In this document: positions 40,161 through 48,400 of the stretch, piece by piece | Position numbering within the stretch: the stretch's first letter is position 1 | Layout of the letters: every line of letters begins with the position of its first letter | From: DATCMU01 sp036563245 | GTDB taxonomy: Bacteria > Pseudomonadota > Alphaproteobacteria > Rhizobiales > Devosiaceae | Assembly (NCBI GenBank): GCA_036563245.1 | Contig: DATCMU010000034.1 | Span: forward strand, 1-64,000 | Length of the DNA: 64,000 nucleotides | Direction of reading: 5' to 3' | Made by a program: the position numbers and the translations under genes | The notes under the pieces: model-generated | The model's input: the letters and a program-made list of their open reading frames with translations, nothing else | Databases searched by the model: none | What the model was told of the DNA's origin: nothing

Positions 40161-42638
40161 CTATTCCGCGACGCCGGCAATTTCGGCGGAGTGCGCAGCC
40201 GGCAGGCTGACGGTCACGCGGGTGCCATGCGGTTCGCGTGCCTCCATCCGTACGGTGCCGCCATGCAGGTTGACGAAGGTCTTGACGATGGCAAGGCCAA
40301 GGCCCGCCCCGCGCTGCCGGCCCTCCACCGCCTGGCCCTCGAAACGCTGGAAGATGGCCGCTTTCATGTCTTCCGATATCCCGGCGCCTTCGTCCTCGAC
40401 CACAAAGAGCACATGGCCGCCACGCGCCTTCACGCTCAGCCGCACCTCGGCGCCCGGCTCCGAGAAGCGCGCCGCGTTCGACAAGAGGTTGTAAAGGATC
40501 TGCACCACCCTTGTCCCGTCGGCCTGAAGCCTTGGCAGGTCGGGCGCGAGGTCGATCGCAAGGTTGAGCGGCTTGCCTCCATCGGTTGCGGCAAAGGCGC
40601 CAGCCACCCCGGCGCGGGCCTTCTCCACCAGGTCGCCGATATCGTGTTCGCCGATATCGAGTTCGGCAACCCCTGCATCGACGGTGGCCAGGTCGAGGAT
40701 GTTGTCGATCAGCACACCCAGGGCGGTCGATGACGACCGGATATAGTCGGTATAGGCCCGCTGCCGCTCGGTCAGCGGCCCCGCTTCGCCCGAAGCCAGA
40801 AGATCGGCAAAGCCGATGATGTTGGTCAGCGGCGAGCGGAACTCGTAGCTCACGTTCTGCACGAACGCGTCCTTGAGCCGGTCAGCGGTAATCAGCGCAT
40901 CGTTGCGCTCCTTGAGGATGCGCTGGTAGTTGGCCAGTTCGGTCACGTCCACGAACGTGGCCATGGTCTGGCCGTCCGGCAGGCGTACGATGGCGTAGTC
41001 GACAAGGCGCCCGTCTGAGCGTTCCAGCCGTCCCGAACTGTCCGGGCGGCTGGGGTCGAGATCGACGATGGAGCGCTTGAGGTCGCGCCAGATCCTGGCG
41101 CCGTCCTCGGGCAGGGACGAGGCGCATGCCTCGGCGATCTGGTCGATATGCGGGTTGCGGCCCAGTTCGTTGATCGGCAACTTCCACAGCGCGGACAACT
41201 GCGTGTTGGACAGCCGAAGCCGCCCGTTGGTGCCGAACACCGCCACCCCTTCGCTCAGCGCGTTGATGGTCTCGCGCTGCACCTGGATCAGGGCATTGTA
41301 GCGGGTCTCGAGCGCCAGGCGCTCGGTGATGTCCTCGAACAGGTAGATCACCCCGCCATTGGCGGAGGCGGGGGCCGCGATGACATTGAGGGTTCGTCCG
41401 TCGGGCAGGTACCAGGATTCCTCGCGCGGCGCCGACAGCGAATAGGCGGAAAGATGCGCCGAGCGCCAGGCGCGGTAGTCGGCCTCGTTGGGCAACTGGT
41501 CCTGGGTGCGCAGGCGGTCGAGTACGGCGCGCTCGTCCGGTCCCGATCTCAGCCATTCCGGGTCGAGATCCCACAATTTCGCGTAGGCGCGATTGAAGTG
41601 GATGAGTTGGCGGCGCGCGTCGAACACGGCCACCGGGGTCGCCAGGGCGTCGATGATGCCGGCGAGATGCCCCAGGTTCGCGCTGTCCCCCGAAGCGGTG
41701 GTGCCCTGTGTCCGCAGGTAGCCCGCGGTGCCGCCGTCGACCGTGAACATGACGATGTCGGACAGCCCGCTTTCGGGAAGCTTGATCCCGCCGATTACCA
41801 CCGTGCCGCCGGCCTTTTCCAGCGCGGCCATGTGCCGGGCCCTCGCCGGCGCATCGAAGATCTCGCACAGCTCGCCGCCCGGCTCCCATTTTCCCAGCGT
41901 CCTGGCCAGGTGAAGGTAGGCGGGGTTCCCGTAGACCAGTCTTCCATTGGCGTCGCGAATCCAGGCGGGCTTGCTCAGTAGTCCGAAGATCGCCTTGGCG
42001 CTGCCGATATCGGCCATGTCCTCGGGCTTGAGGTTGTCCCCGGACCCCGCCAGGCCCGCCTTGGCCATGCGCAGCCGAAGAACGGCCGCGGCGCCCAGCA
42101 CCCGCCCCGCCGCACGCACGGAACGACCGTCCCGGCTGGTCACGGTAAGATCGAACCCCTTGCCCTCGACGCGCAGCTCGGCGAGCCGGCGGGCAAGCGC
42201 ATTGGCATCGGCATCGTCGAGCCAGCTGGCGAGATCGAGCACGCTGCGCGCCTGCTTCGCCAGGGGCAGCACCTCGGCGATACGCCCGAATACGCGCGGC
42301 TCTCCCCCCGGCTCGTGCCAGATGACGGTGACTTCCGGCATGCCCGCGAGCACGGTCTCGAATTCGTCGAGCGCCGCGCGCAATTCAAGGATCGAGCTGT
42401 CCGCGGTCTTGCGGATCTCCTCGGTCTGCCGGCGGTAGCGAATGGCAAGGAAGGTCGCCGCCACGCCGAAGGCCACAGCCCCCAGCGCGATGGCGGTGGG
42501 CGCGGTGCCGGCCAGTTGGGCGGACTGGAAGGATGCAGCCTGAGCGGAGGAAGGCAGGCCGAGGACGGCAGGCGCGGCAAGAAGGGCGTGGAGTCCCTTT
42601 TCGATCCGGTAACTAACCGGTTGGATGCCTTTGCCCAT
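40161..42638 (-). CDS. divL: PAS-domain sensor kinase homologue DivL (Tyr in place of His)
   Basis: An 825-residue protein with an N-terminal hydrophobic signal or membrane segment (about residues 15-65), several PAS-like modules (about 230-560), a dimerisation helix and a HATPase domain (NLLSNAARF, DEGAGIS, GAGLGLAIVK). At the phosphoacceptor position the H-box reads VSYEFRSPLTN: Tyr598 (codon 40845-40847) replaces His. That substitution defines DivL, which in Caulobacter controls CckA and hence CtrA through DivK rather than acting as an ordinary kinase. Position next to tsaE supports orthology. ATG at 42638 is preferred to TTG at 42728. Confidence 0.87.
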   Translation of the reverse strand: MGKGIQPVSYRIEKGLHALLAAPAVLGLPSSAQAASFQSAQLAGTAPTAIALGAVAFGVAATFLAIRYRRQTEEIRKTADSSILELRAALDEFETVLAGMPEVTVIWHEPGGEPRVFGRIAEVLPLAKQARSVLDLASWLDDADANALARRLAELRVEGKGFDLTVTSRDGRSVRAAGRVLGAAAVLRLRMAKAGLAGSGDNLKPEDMADIGSAKAIFGLLSKPAWIRDANGRLVYGNPAYLHLARTLGKWEPGGELCEIFDAPARARHMAALEKAGGTVVIGGIKLPESGLSDIVMFTVDGGTAGYLRTQGTTASGDSANLGHLAGIIDALATPVAVFDARRQLIHFNRAYAKLWDLDPEWLRSGPDERAVLDRLRTQDQLPNEADYRAWRSAHLSAYSLSAPREESWYLPDGRTLNVIAAPASANGGVIYLFEDITERLALETRYNALIQVQRETINALSEGVAVFGTNGRLRLSNTQLSALWKLPINELGRNPHIDQIAEACASSLPEDGARIWRDLKRSIVDLDPSRPDSSGRLERSDGRLVDYAIVRLPDGQTMATFVDVTELANYQRILKERNDALITADRLKDAFVQNVSYEFRSPLTNIIGFADLLASGEAGPLTERQRAYTDYIRSSSTALGVLIDNILDLATVDAGVAELDIGEHDIGDLVEKARAGVAGAFAATDGGKPLNLAIDLAPDLPRLQADGTRVVQILYNLLSNAARFSEPGAEVRLSVKARGGHVLFVVEDEGAGISEDMKAAIFQRFEGQAVEGRQRGAGLGLAIVKTFVNLHGGTVRMEAREPHGTRVTVSLPAAHSAEIAGVAE

Positions 42639-42762
42639 TTGGTCTGACCCGCCGCTTCGGCGCGCGAACCCCCGCGCGACCCGAATCACCCCAACATACC
42701 GGGCTGTGGAATCCGGTTGAAGGGGCAAAAACGGTTAAGTCGCCCATCAGGGGATAAATGGC

Positions 42763-42791
42763 CGGGCGCCACCCCGGTCAAGTGGCGCCCG
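42763..42791 (-). terminator. Terminator-like hairpin after ahcY
   Basis: CGGGCGCCAC (42763-42772) and GTGGCGCCCG (42782-42791) form a perfect 10-bp stem with a 9-nt loop, 11 bp beyond the ahcY stop on the minus strand. It is followed by CCATTTATC, only weakly U-rich. It probably ends the ahcY message before divL. Confidence 0.6.
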
Positions 42792-42802
42792 CGCGGTTCT
42801 CG

Positions 42803-44206
42803 TCAGTAGCGGTAGTGGTCCGGCTTGAACGGTCCGTGCTCGGGCACGCCGATATAGTCGGCCTGCATCTTGCTCAGCTTGGTGAGCTTGGCGCCGAGCT
42901 TTTCGAGGTGCAGCGCCGCAACCTTTTCGTCCAGGTGCTTGGGCAGCACGTGGACCTGGTTGGAATACTGGTCGCCGCGTGTCCACAACTCGATCTGCGC
43001 CAGCGTCTGGTTCGAAAACGACGCGCTCATCACGAAGCTGGGGTGTCCGGTGGCGTTGCCCAGGTTCACCAGCCGACCCTGCGACAGCAGCACGATGCGA
43101 TTGCCCTCGGTGAATTCCACGATATCCACCTGCGGCTTGACGTTGGTCCACTTGAAGTTGCGCAATTCGGACACCTGGATCTCGTTGTCGAAGTGCCCGA
43201 TATTGCACACGATCGCCATGTCCTTGAGCCGGCGCATGTGATCGACGGTCAGGATGTCCTTGTTGCCGGTGGCCGTGACCACGATGTCGGCGCGGTGCGC
43301 GTCATCATCCAGCGTCACCACCTCGAAGCCGTCCATGGCCGCCTGCAGCGCGCAGATCGGATCGACCTCGGTGACCAGCACCCTGGCGCCGGCGCCGCGC
43401 AGCGACTGGGCCGATCCCTTGCCCACGTCGCCATAGCCGCAAACGATCGCCACCTTGCCCGCCATCATCACGTCGGTCCCGCGCCGGATCGCATCGACCA
43501 GCGATTCCCGGCACCCGTACTTGTTGTCGAATTTCGACTTGGTGACGCTGTCATTCACGTTGATCGCGGGGAAGGGCAGTTCGCCCCTTTCGGCCAATTG
43601 GTAGAGCCGGTGCACGCCGGTTGTGGTTTCCTCGGAAACGCCGCGGATATTCGCCTTCACCCGCGAATAGAAGCCGGGGTCGGCGGCGAGCCGTTTCTTG
43701 ACCTGCGCGGCAAAGAACTCCTCTTCCTCCGACTTGGGATAGGCGATTGCGGAGGGGTCCGTCTCCGCGCGCGCGCCAGTCAGCACCAGCATGGTGGCGT
43801 CGCCCCCGTCATCGAGGATCAGGTTGGCGGTTTCGCCATTGCCCCAGTCCAGGATCCGGTCGGTGAACTGCCAGTATTCGCCAAGGCTTTCCCCCTTGAA
43901 GGCGAAAACCGGGATGCCCGCGGCGGCAATGGCGGCGGCGGCGTGATCCTGGGTGGAAAAGATGTTGCACGAGGCCCAGCGCACCTCGGCGCCAAGCGCC
44001 ACAAGCGTCTCGATCAGCACCGCGGTCTGGATCGTCATGTGCAGGGACCCCGCGATGCGGGCACCCTTGAGCGGCTGGCTGGCGGCGAACTCGCGGCGGA
44101 TCGCCATCAGGCCCGGCATCTCGATCTCGGCCATCTCGATTTCCTTGCGGCCGTAGTCGGCCAGGGCGATGTCCTTGACCAGGTAATCGGTATTCTCGGT
44201 CGACAT
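42803..44206 (-). CDS. ahcY: Adenosylhomocysteinase
   Basis: A 467-residue S-adenosylhomocysteine hydrolase, which splits SAH to homocysteine and adenosine using tightly bound NAD and so keeps methylation running. AGSLHMTIQTAVLIETL opens the substrate domain, INVNDSVTKSKFDN holds catalytic Lys and Asp, VCGYGDVGKGSAQSL is the NAD-binding Rossmann loop, and the C-terminus ends DHYRY as in the family. ATG at 44206 has a perfect AAGGAG site. A SAM/SAH-type operator lies 77 bp upstream. The adenosine kinase at 51386 would consume the adenosine released. Confidence 0.97.
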   Translation of the reverse strand: MSTENTDYLVKDIALADYGRKEIEMAEIEMPGLMAIRREFAASQPLKGARIAGSLHMTIQTAVLIETLVALGAEVRWASCNIFSTQDHAAAAIAAAGIPVFAFKGESLGEYWQFTDRILDWGNGETANLILDDGGDATMLVLTGARAETDPSAIAYPKSEEEEFFAAQVKKRLAADPGFYSRVKANIRGVSEETTTGVHRLYQLAERGELPFPAINVNDSVTKSKFDNKYGCRESLVDAIRRGTDVMMAGKVAIVCGYGDVGKGSAQSLRGAGARVLVTEVDPICALQAAMDGFEVVTLDDDAHRADIVVTATGNKDILTVDHMRRLKDMAIVCNIGHFDNEIQVSELRNFKWTNVKPQVDIVEFTEGNRIVLLSQGRLVNLGNATGHPSFVMSASFSNQTLAQIELWTRGDQYSNQVHVLPKHLDEKVAALHLEKLGAKLTKLSKMQADYIGVPEHGPFKPDHYRY

Positions 44207-44282
44207 GCGGGGTGCTCCTTGCGGCGGGAATTGCAGACTCGAAGGGCGGGTTATACGCCGCCCGTCCCATGCATTCAACCGG

Positions 44283-44304
44283 GATATAAAGAAAGGTTTA
44301 TATC
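44283..44304. promoter_or_regulatory. Inverted repeat upstream of ahcY, likely SAM/SAH-responsive operator
   Basis: GATATAAA (44283-44290) and TTTATATC (44297-44304) form a perfect 8-bp inverted repeat with a 6-bp spacer, an AT island in GC-rich DNA. It resembles the ATATAAAG-n-CTTTATAT-type sites predicted for ArsR-family SamR/SahR regulators before methionine-cycle genes in Alphaproteobacteria. The repeat is observed; the regulator assignment is inferred from memory of that motif. Confidence 0.6.
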
Positions 44305-44351
44305 ACTTCCGCGGGCCCCGCGCGCCGGGCCGGGGCCAGTCGGGCAACCGC

Positions 44352-44666
44352 TCAGTCGGCCATGCCGTCATTGTCCTCGTCAAAGCCTGAATTGACCAGA
44401 TTGGCGATCGCTTCCAGCGCTTCGCGCGCCTGCCGGCCGGTCGCCTTGACAAGGATGGTGGAACCCGGCCCCGCCGCCAGCATCATCAGGCCCATGATCG
44501 AGGTGCCGCCTACGGTGGTCCCGTCGCGGGTGACGGTGACTTCGGCGTCGAAATGCTCGGCGGTCCGCACGAAACGCGCCGAGGCCCGCGCATGCAGGCC
44601 GCGCTGGTTGCAGATGGTCAGGCGCTGGGCAACCGCGCGCCCGGTATTGAAGTCGGTCTCGTTCAT
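44352..44666 (-). CDS. HPr family phosphocarrier protein
   Basis: A 104-residue HPr of the regulatory (nitrogen-type) PTS. GLHARASARFV carries the phosphorylatable His25, and GTSIMGLMMLAAG holds the serine (Ser56) that is the target of HprK. It passes phosphate from EI-Ntr to EIIA proteins and does not itself transport sugar here, since no EIIB/C genes accompany it. It is the distal gene of the chvI-chvG-hprK-EIIA-HPr block typical of Rhizobiales. Confidence 0.93.
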   Translation of the reverse strand: MNETDFNTGRAVAQRLTICNQRGLHARASARFVRTAEHFDAEVTVTRDGTTVGGTSIMGLMMLAAGPGSTILVKATGRQAREALEAIANLVNSGFDEDNDGMAD

Positions 44667-44681
44667 GAGGTGCTTGCGTCC

Positions 44682-45083
44682 CTAGCTCGCACCCAGCACG
44701 TCATTAGCGACGTTGATATACTTGCGCCCCGCATCCTGCGCTTCGCGCACGGCTTCGCGCATTCCGGTCTCGGTGCGCACCCTGGCCAGCTTGACCAGCA
44801 TGGGCAGGTTGACCCCGGCGATGACCTCGATATTGCGGTTCTGCATCACCGAAATGGCGAGGTTGGAGGGCGTGCCGCCGAACATGTCGGTGAGAATGAC
44901 CACGCCGCTGCCGCTGTCTGCGGCCTCCACCGCCTTCAGGATATCGCTGCGGCGCTCTTCCATGTCGTCGTCAGGCCCGATGGCGATCGTCTCGCACTGC
45001 TCCTGCGGCCCCACGACATGCTCGAGCGCGGACCGGAATTCCTGGGCGAGCGCGCCATGCGTCACCAGAACCATGCCAATCAT
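44682..45083 (-). CDS. PTS mannose-type EIIA protein (ManX/EIIA-Man)
   Basis: A 133-residue EIIA of the mannose family. The phosphorylated His9 lies in VLVTHGALAQEF; ILTDMFGGTPSNLA and VIAGVNLPMLVKLA are the other family blocks. In Alphaproteobacteria this stand-alone protein is a regulatory target of HPr rather than part of a sugar permease. It lies between hprK and HPr. Confidence 0.92.
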   Translation of the reverse strand: MIGMVLVTHGALAQEFRSALEHVVGPQEQCETIAIGPDDDMEERRSDILKAVEAADSGSGVVILTDMFGGTPSNLAISVMQNRNIEVIAGVNLPMLVKLARVRTETGMREAVREAQDAGRKYINVANDVLGAS

Positions 45084-45151
45084 CAGTTCACTCCACAGCC
45101 GACCGGCCCGTCAGGGCAAGGGTCGGAGTTTTGTCCGCCGCCCGGGCGGAT

Positions 45152-45637
45152 TCAAGTTCTTTCTTGCCGCGTTGTCCGGTCATTGTCCGACACCGCGGCA
45201 ATCGCTTCGGCGACCAGCAGGCGCTGGTGCCCCGCATCCACGATGCCCCGCCGTGGAACCGGGCAGCGGGCGACGCGCCAGCCGCAGATCTCGATTTCAA
45301 GGGCGTCTTCTTCGGGCATGCGCTCGAGCGCGTCAACCAGGTCGATCACGAGGTCGAGCCCGCATTCGCGCACAAATGGCCGCCGCACGATTCCGCGGCC
45401 ACGCAGTTCGATCAGGCCGGCAATGGCGTCCGGCGCCGCCATGCGCAGCCCTTGCGCCGTGTCGCGCAGATCGACCCGGTCGTCGGAAACCAGCAGGGCC
45501 TTGCGGCCATGGATTTCGGCCCAGTCCATCAGTTCGAGGGCAAGCAGGGACTTTCCCGCGCCCGAAGGGCCGCGCAGCAGCAGCCCCGTGTCGTCGATCA
45601 GAAGTCCGGTTCCGTGGGTGTTGATCGCTTCGGCCAT
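45152..45637 (-). CDS. hprK: HPr kinase/phosphorylase (short alphaproteobacterial form)
   Basis: A 161-residue HprK consisting only of the C-terminal catalytic domain; the N-terminal domain of Firmicutes HprK is absent, as usual in this class. The P-loop is RGPSGAGKS (residues 22-30), VSDDRVDL follows, and LIELRGRGIV is the HprK signature region. It phosphorylates the regulatory serine of HPr, linking carbon or PTS status to the adjacent ChvGI system. The stop-to-start gap to chvG is only 7 bp. Confidence 0.92.
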   Translation of the reverse strand: MAEAINTHGTGLLIDDTGLLLRGPSGAGKSLLALELMDWAEIHGRKALLVSDDRVDLRDTAQGLRMAAPDAIAGLIELRGRGIVRRPFVRECGLDLVIDLVDALERMPEEDALEIEICGWRVARCPVPRRGIVDAGHQRLLVAEAIAAVSDNDRTTRQERT

Positions 45638-45644
45638 GGCGCGC

Positions 45645-47432
45645 CTAGCGCTTCGCGCGCGGCAGGGTCACCGTGAACACGGCCCCCGAGCGGTCTGTGC
45701 GGTTGGCCGCGCTGATCGAGCCCTTGTGGGCATCCACGATCTGGCGGCAGATCGAAAGGCCGAGCCCGGAATGGTTGCCGAAACTCTCGCTGTCCGGCCG
45801 GTCCGTATAGAAACGTGTGAATATCCTGCCGATATCGCCCCGGATACCCGGCCCTTCATCGGCAACGGTCAGCGTCACGGAATCGGCGCTGGTAACGATC
45901 GCCACTTCCACGGTGCCGCCTTCGGGCGAGAAGGAAACCGCGTTGTCCACAAGGTTGTTGAAAACCTGGGCCAGCCGGCTGTCATGGCCATGGACCTTGG
46001 CGGCATGACGGCCCTGATGCTTGCGGATCACGATGCCCACCTGGCGGGCCGCGGCGACGTCGCGCTGGATGGAAACCATGGCATCGGCCAGTTTCTCGAG
46101 ATCGACGATCTCGGTGGATTCCCTTGCCAGTTCCGCATCGAGGCGGGACGCGTTCGAGATGTCGGAAATCAGCCGGTCGAGTCGCCGCACGTCATGCTGG
46201 ATGATGGCGGTCAGCCGGTCCCGGTCTTCCGCCTTTTTCGCCCGGGGCAGCGTCTCGACGGCGCTTCGGAGCGAGGTCAGGGGGTTCTTGAGTTCGTGGG
46301 CAACGTCGGCGGCAAACCGCTCGATGGCCTCGATGCGGTCATAAAGCGCATTGGTCATCGAGCGCAGCGCGCCGGAAAGATGCCCGATCTCGTCGGCCCG
46401 GTCGGTGAGGTCCGGGATTTCGGCGCGCGCGTTCATCGCCGTCTCGGCCTTTTCGGCGGCGGCCGAAAGCCGGCGCATCGGCCCCGCGATCGTGCCGGCC
46501 AGCAATAGCGACAGAACGGTAGTGACCACGGCGGCGACCAGTGCGATGCGCAGGATCGACAGCTGTTCGGTCGTGACGATCTTGTCGATCTCGCCCGACT
46601 GGGTGGACAGGAGGAGCACGCCAACCACAGCCTTGACCCGCTGCACCGGGACGGCGACCGAGACCACGAGCTGTCCCTTCTGGTCCACCCGCACGATGTC
46701 GGAAACCTGGCCGGTCAGGGCGGTGGCCACTTCGGGATATTTCTTGCCCTCGTCGGCGCCGTATTCCTGATAGAGTGGAAACTCGCCGGCCCTGAACCAG
46801 CGCGTCACCGCGTTCCACCAGTCCATCAGGAAAAAGCCGGTGCCGGTATCCTCGCTGCGCGTCACCTGCTGCAACACCTCGCCGCGCGCATAGATATTGC
46901 GGCTGTCCAGGATCAGCAGCCCATCCTTGTCGTAGATCCGGGCGCGCGTTCCGGTCGGGGTCACAAGGTTACGCAGCAGGGGGGCCACCTGCTCGGGATT
47001 GATCGGGAATTCCAGCGCCGGATCGAAGAAGCTCAGGGAGGACGCATTGTCGCCGCTCTGGAAGTTGAGCAACCGATCGGGATTGACCGTGATCTGGTCG
47101 CTGCTCACCGTTGCCGAGGCCGCCACCGCCGCCGCGATGATTTCGCCCTGCACGCGCAGGCTTTGTACCCGCGCGTCGATCAGCCCGGCCCGCCACTGGT
47201 TGAGGTAGAGAATGCCCACGACCAGCACGGTGAGCGCGGCGAGGTTGAGCACCACGATGCGGCGCGTCAGGCTCGAGAACACGGTAATGTCTAGGAACCG
47301 CCGCACGGCAGCCAGCGGGGCGTTGACCCGCTGCTGCAGGCCAGGGCGCGGCTTCGCCGCCCGTCCGGCTGCCTTTTCGTCGTCGCCGGTCGCTGTGGCA
47401 GGGCTATCGAGGTCTTGCCCGGTCAGCGCCAA
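45645..47432 (-). CDS. chvG: Sensor histidine kinase ChvG (ExoS)
   Basis: A 595-residue membrane kinase. Two transmembrane helices (about residues 58-80 and 290-312) enclose a periplasmic sensor region, then come HAMP (AGPMRRLSAAAEKAETAM), the H-box DVAHELKNPLTSLR and a HATPase domain (NNLVDNAVSF, DEGPGIRGDIGRIFTRFY, SGLGLSICRQIV). It is the ChvG/ExoS family kinase that senses acidity or envelope state and phosphorylates ChvI, controlling exopolysaccharide, motility and acid responses. The periplasmic ExoR inhibitor is not encoded in this window. Confidence 0.94.
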   Translation of the reverse strand: MALTGQDLDSPATATGDDEKAAGRAAKPRPGLQQRVNAPLAAVRRFLDITVFSSLTRRIVVLNLAALTVLVVGILYLNQWRAGLIDARVQSLRVQGEIIAAAVAASATVSSDQITVNPDRLLNFQSGDNASSLSFFDPALEFPINPEQVAPLLRNLVTPTGTRARIYDKDGLLILDSRNIYARGEVLQQVTRSEDTGTGFFLMDWWNAVTRWFRAGEFPLYQEYGADEGKKYPEVATALTGQVSDIVRVDQKGQLVVSVAVPVQRVKAVVGVLLLSTQSGEIDKIVTTEQLSILRIALVAAVVTTVLSLLLAGTIAGPMRRLSAAAEKAETAMNARAEIPDLTDRADEIGHLSGALRSMTNALYDRIEAIERFAADVAHELKNPLTSLRSAVETLPRAKKAEDRDRLTAIIQHDVRRLDRLISDISNASRLDAELARESTEIVDLEKLADAMVSIQRDVAAARQVGIVIRKHQGRHAAKVHGHDSRLAQVFNNLVDNAVSFSPEGGTVEVAIVTSADSVTLTVADEGPGIRGDIGRIFTRFYTDRPDSESFGNHSGLGLSICRQIVDAHKGSISAANRTDRSGAVFTVTLPRAKR

Positions 47433-47438
47433 ATCGCC

Positions 47439-48149
47439 TTATTGCTCCTTGAAGCGGTACCCCACGCCGTAGAGCGTCTCGATCATCTCGAAATCGTCGT
47501 CCACGGCCTTGAACTTCTTGCGCAGCCGCTTGATGTGGCTGTCGATGGTGCGATCATCGACATAGACCTGATCGTCATAGGCCGCGTCCATCAGCGCATT
47601 GCGGCTCTTGACCACGCCCGGCCGCAATGCAAGCGCCTGCAGTATCAGGAACTCGGTCACAGTCAAGGTGACCTTTTGACCCTTCCATGTGCAGGTGTGG
47701 CGCTCCTCGTCCAGCACCAGCGCGCCGCGCTCGATTACCGCCTTGCTCGGATCGGCCTCGACGCCGCCGCTGACCGTCGCGTCGCGCGGCTGGGCGCGCC
47801 TGAGTATGGCCTTGACCCGCTCCACCAGCAGGCGCTGGGAGAACGGCTTGGTGATGAAGTCGTCCGCGCCCATCTTCAGGCCGAACAGCTCGTCGATCTC
47901 CTCGTCCTTGGAGGTGAGGAAGATCACCGGCACATCCGATTTCTGCCGCAGGCGCCGCAACAGTTCCATCCCGTCCATGCGCGGCATCTTGATGTCGAGT
48001 ATGGCAAGGTCGGGCCGGTCGGTCGTCAGGCCCTCGAGGCCCGAGGCGCCATCGGTATAGGTCGATACCGTATAGCCCTCCGCTTCCAGCGTCATGGACA
48101 CCGAAGTCAGGATGTTGCGGTCGTCATCCACCAGGGCGATCTTGGCCAT
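47439..48149 (-). CDS. chvI: Response regulator transcription factor ChvI
   Basis: A 236-residue OmpR-type regulator. The receiver opens MAKIALVDDDRNIL, the phosphorylated Asp lies in LAILDIKMPRMDG, and the C-terminal winged helix ends VDDRTIDSHIKRLRKKF-VDDDFEMIETLYGVGYRF, the classic OmpR DNA-binding domain. It is the partner of ChvG, encoded 6 bp downstream. ATG 48149 is preferred to 48155 because GAGAGA then has a 7-nt spacing. Confidence 0.95.
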   Translation of the reverse strand: MAKIALVDDDRNILTSVSMTLEAEGYTVSTYTDGASGLEGLTTDRPDLAILDIKMPRMDGMELLRRLRQKSDVPVIFLTSKDEEIDELFGLKMGADDFITKPFSQRLLVERVKAILRRAQPRDATVSGGVEADPSKAVIERGALVLDEERHTCTWKGQKVTLTVTEFLILQALALRPGVVKSRNALMDAAYDDQVYVDDRTIDSHIKRLRKKFKAVDDDFEMIETLYGVGYRFKEQ

Positions 48150-48221
48150 CGGCATGTCTCTCGTTGTGCGAAATCAATAAGGTTTTGCGACTGCCCGTCT
48201 GGCGCGGTTTGGCTATCACAA

Positions 48222-48231
48222 TTGCGCGCAA
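48222..48231. promoter_or_regulatory. Short palindrome in the chvI/pckA intergenic region
   Basis: TTGCGCGCAA is a perfect 10-bp palindrome flanked by AT-rich DNA between the divergent chvI and pckA genes. It may be a regulator site. At this length chance occurrence is quite possible. Confidence 0.25.
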
Positions 48232-48290
48232 ATTATGACGTGTCCAGTAATGGTGGGGATGCGAGGGCGCGAATACAAGGATCAGACTTA

Positions 48291-48302
48291 GGTCTTAAGA
48301 CC
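48291..48302. promoter_or_regulatory. Perfect 12-bp palindrome upstream of pckA
   Basis: GGTCTTAAGACC lies 99 bp before the pckA start, with a partial repeat (AGACTTA) on its left. It is a candidate operator for a regulator of gluconeogenesis, possibly LacI-type PckR, or for ChvI. The palindrome is observed and the binder is not known. Confidence 0.4.
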
Positions 48303-48400
48303 GATTGCCAGATGGTTGATCGTCGATGCCAACCCTATGTTTGCGCCCAGTCGCCGGGGGGTCCGGCGCAGAGTTTCAGACCAGTTTCAGGATTGCGACC

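Noticed and set aside
44207..44351. SAH riboswitch before ahcY
   Set aside because: The leader lacks the conserved SAH-riboswitch core; only a small GGGCGG/CCGCCC hairpin is seen, and the upstream inverted repeat explains control better.
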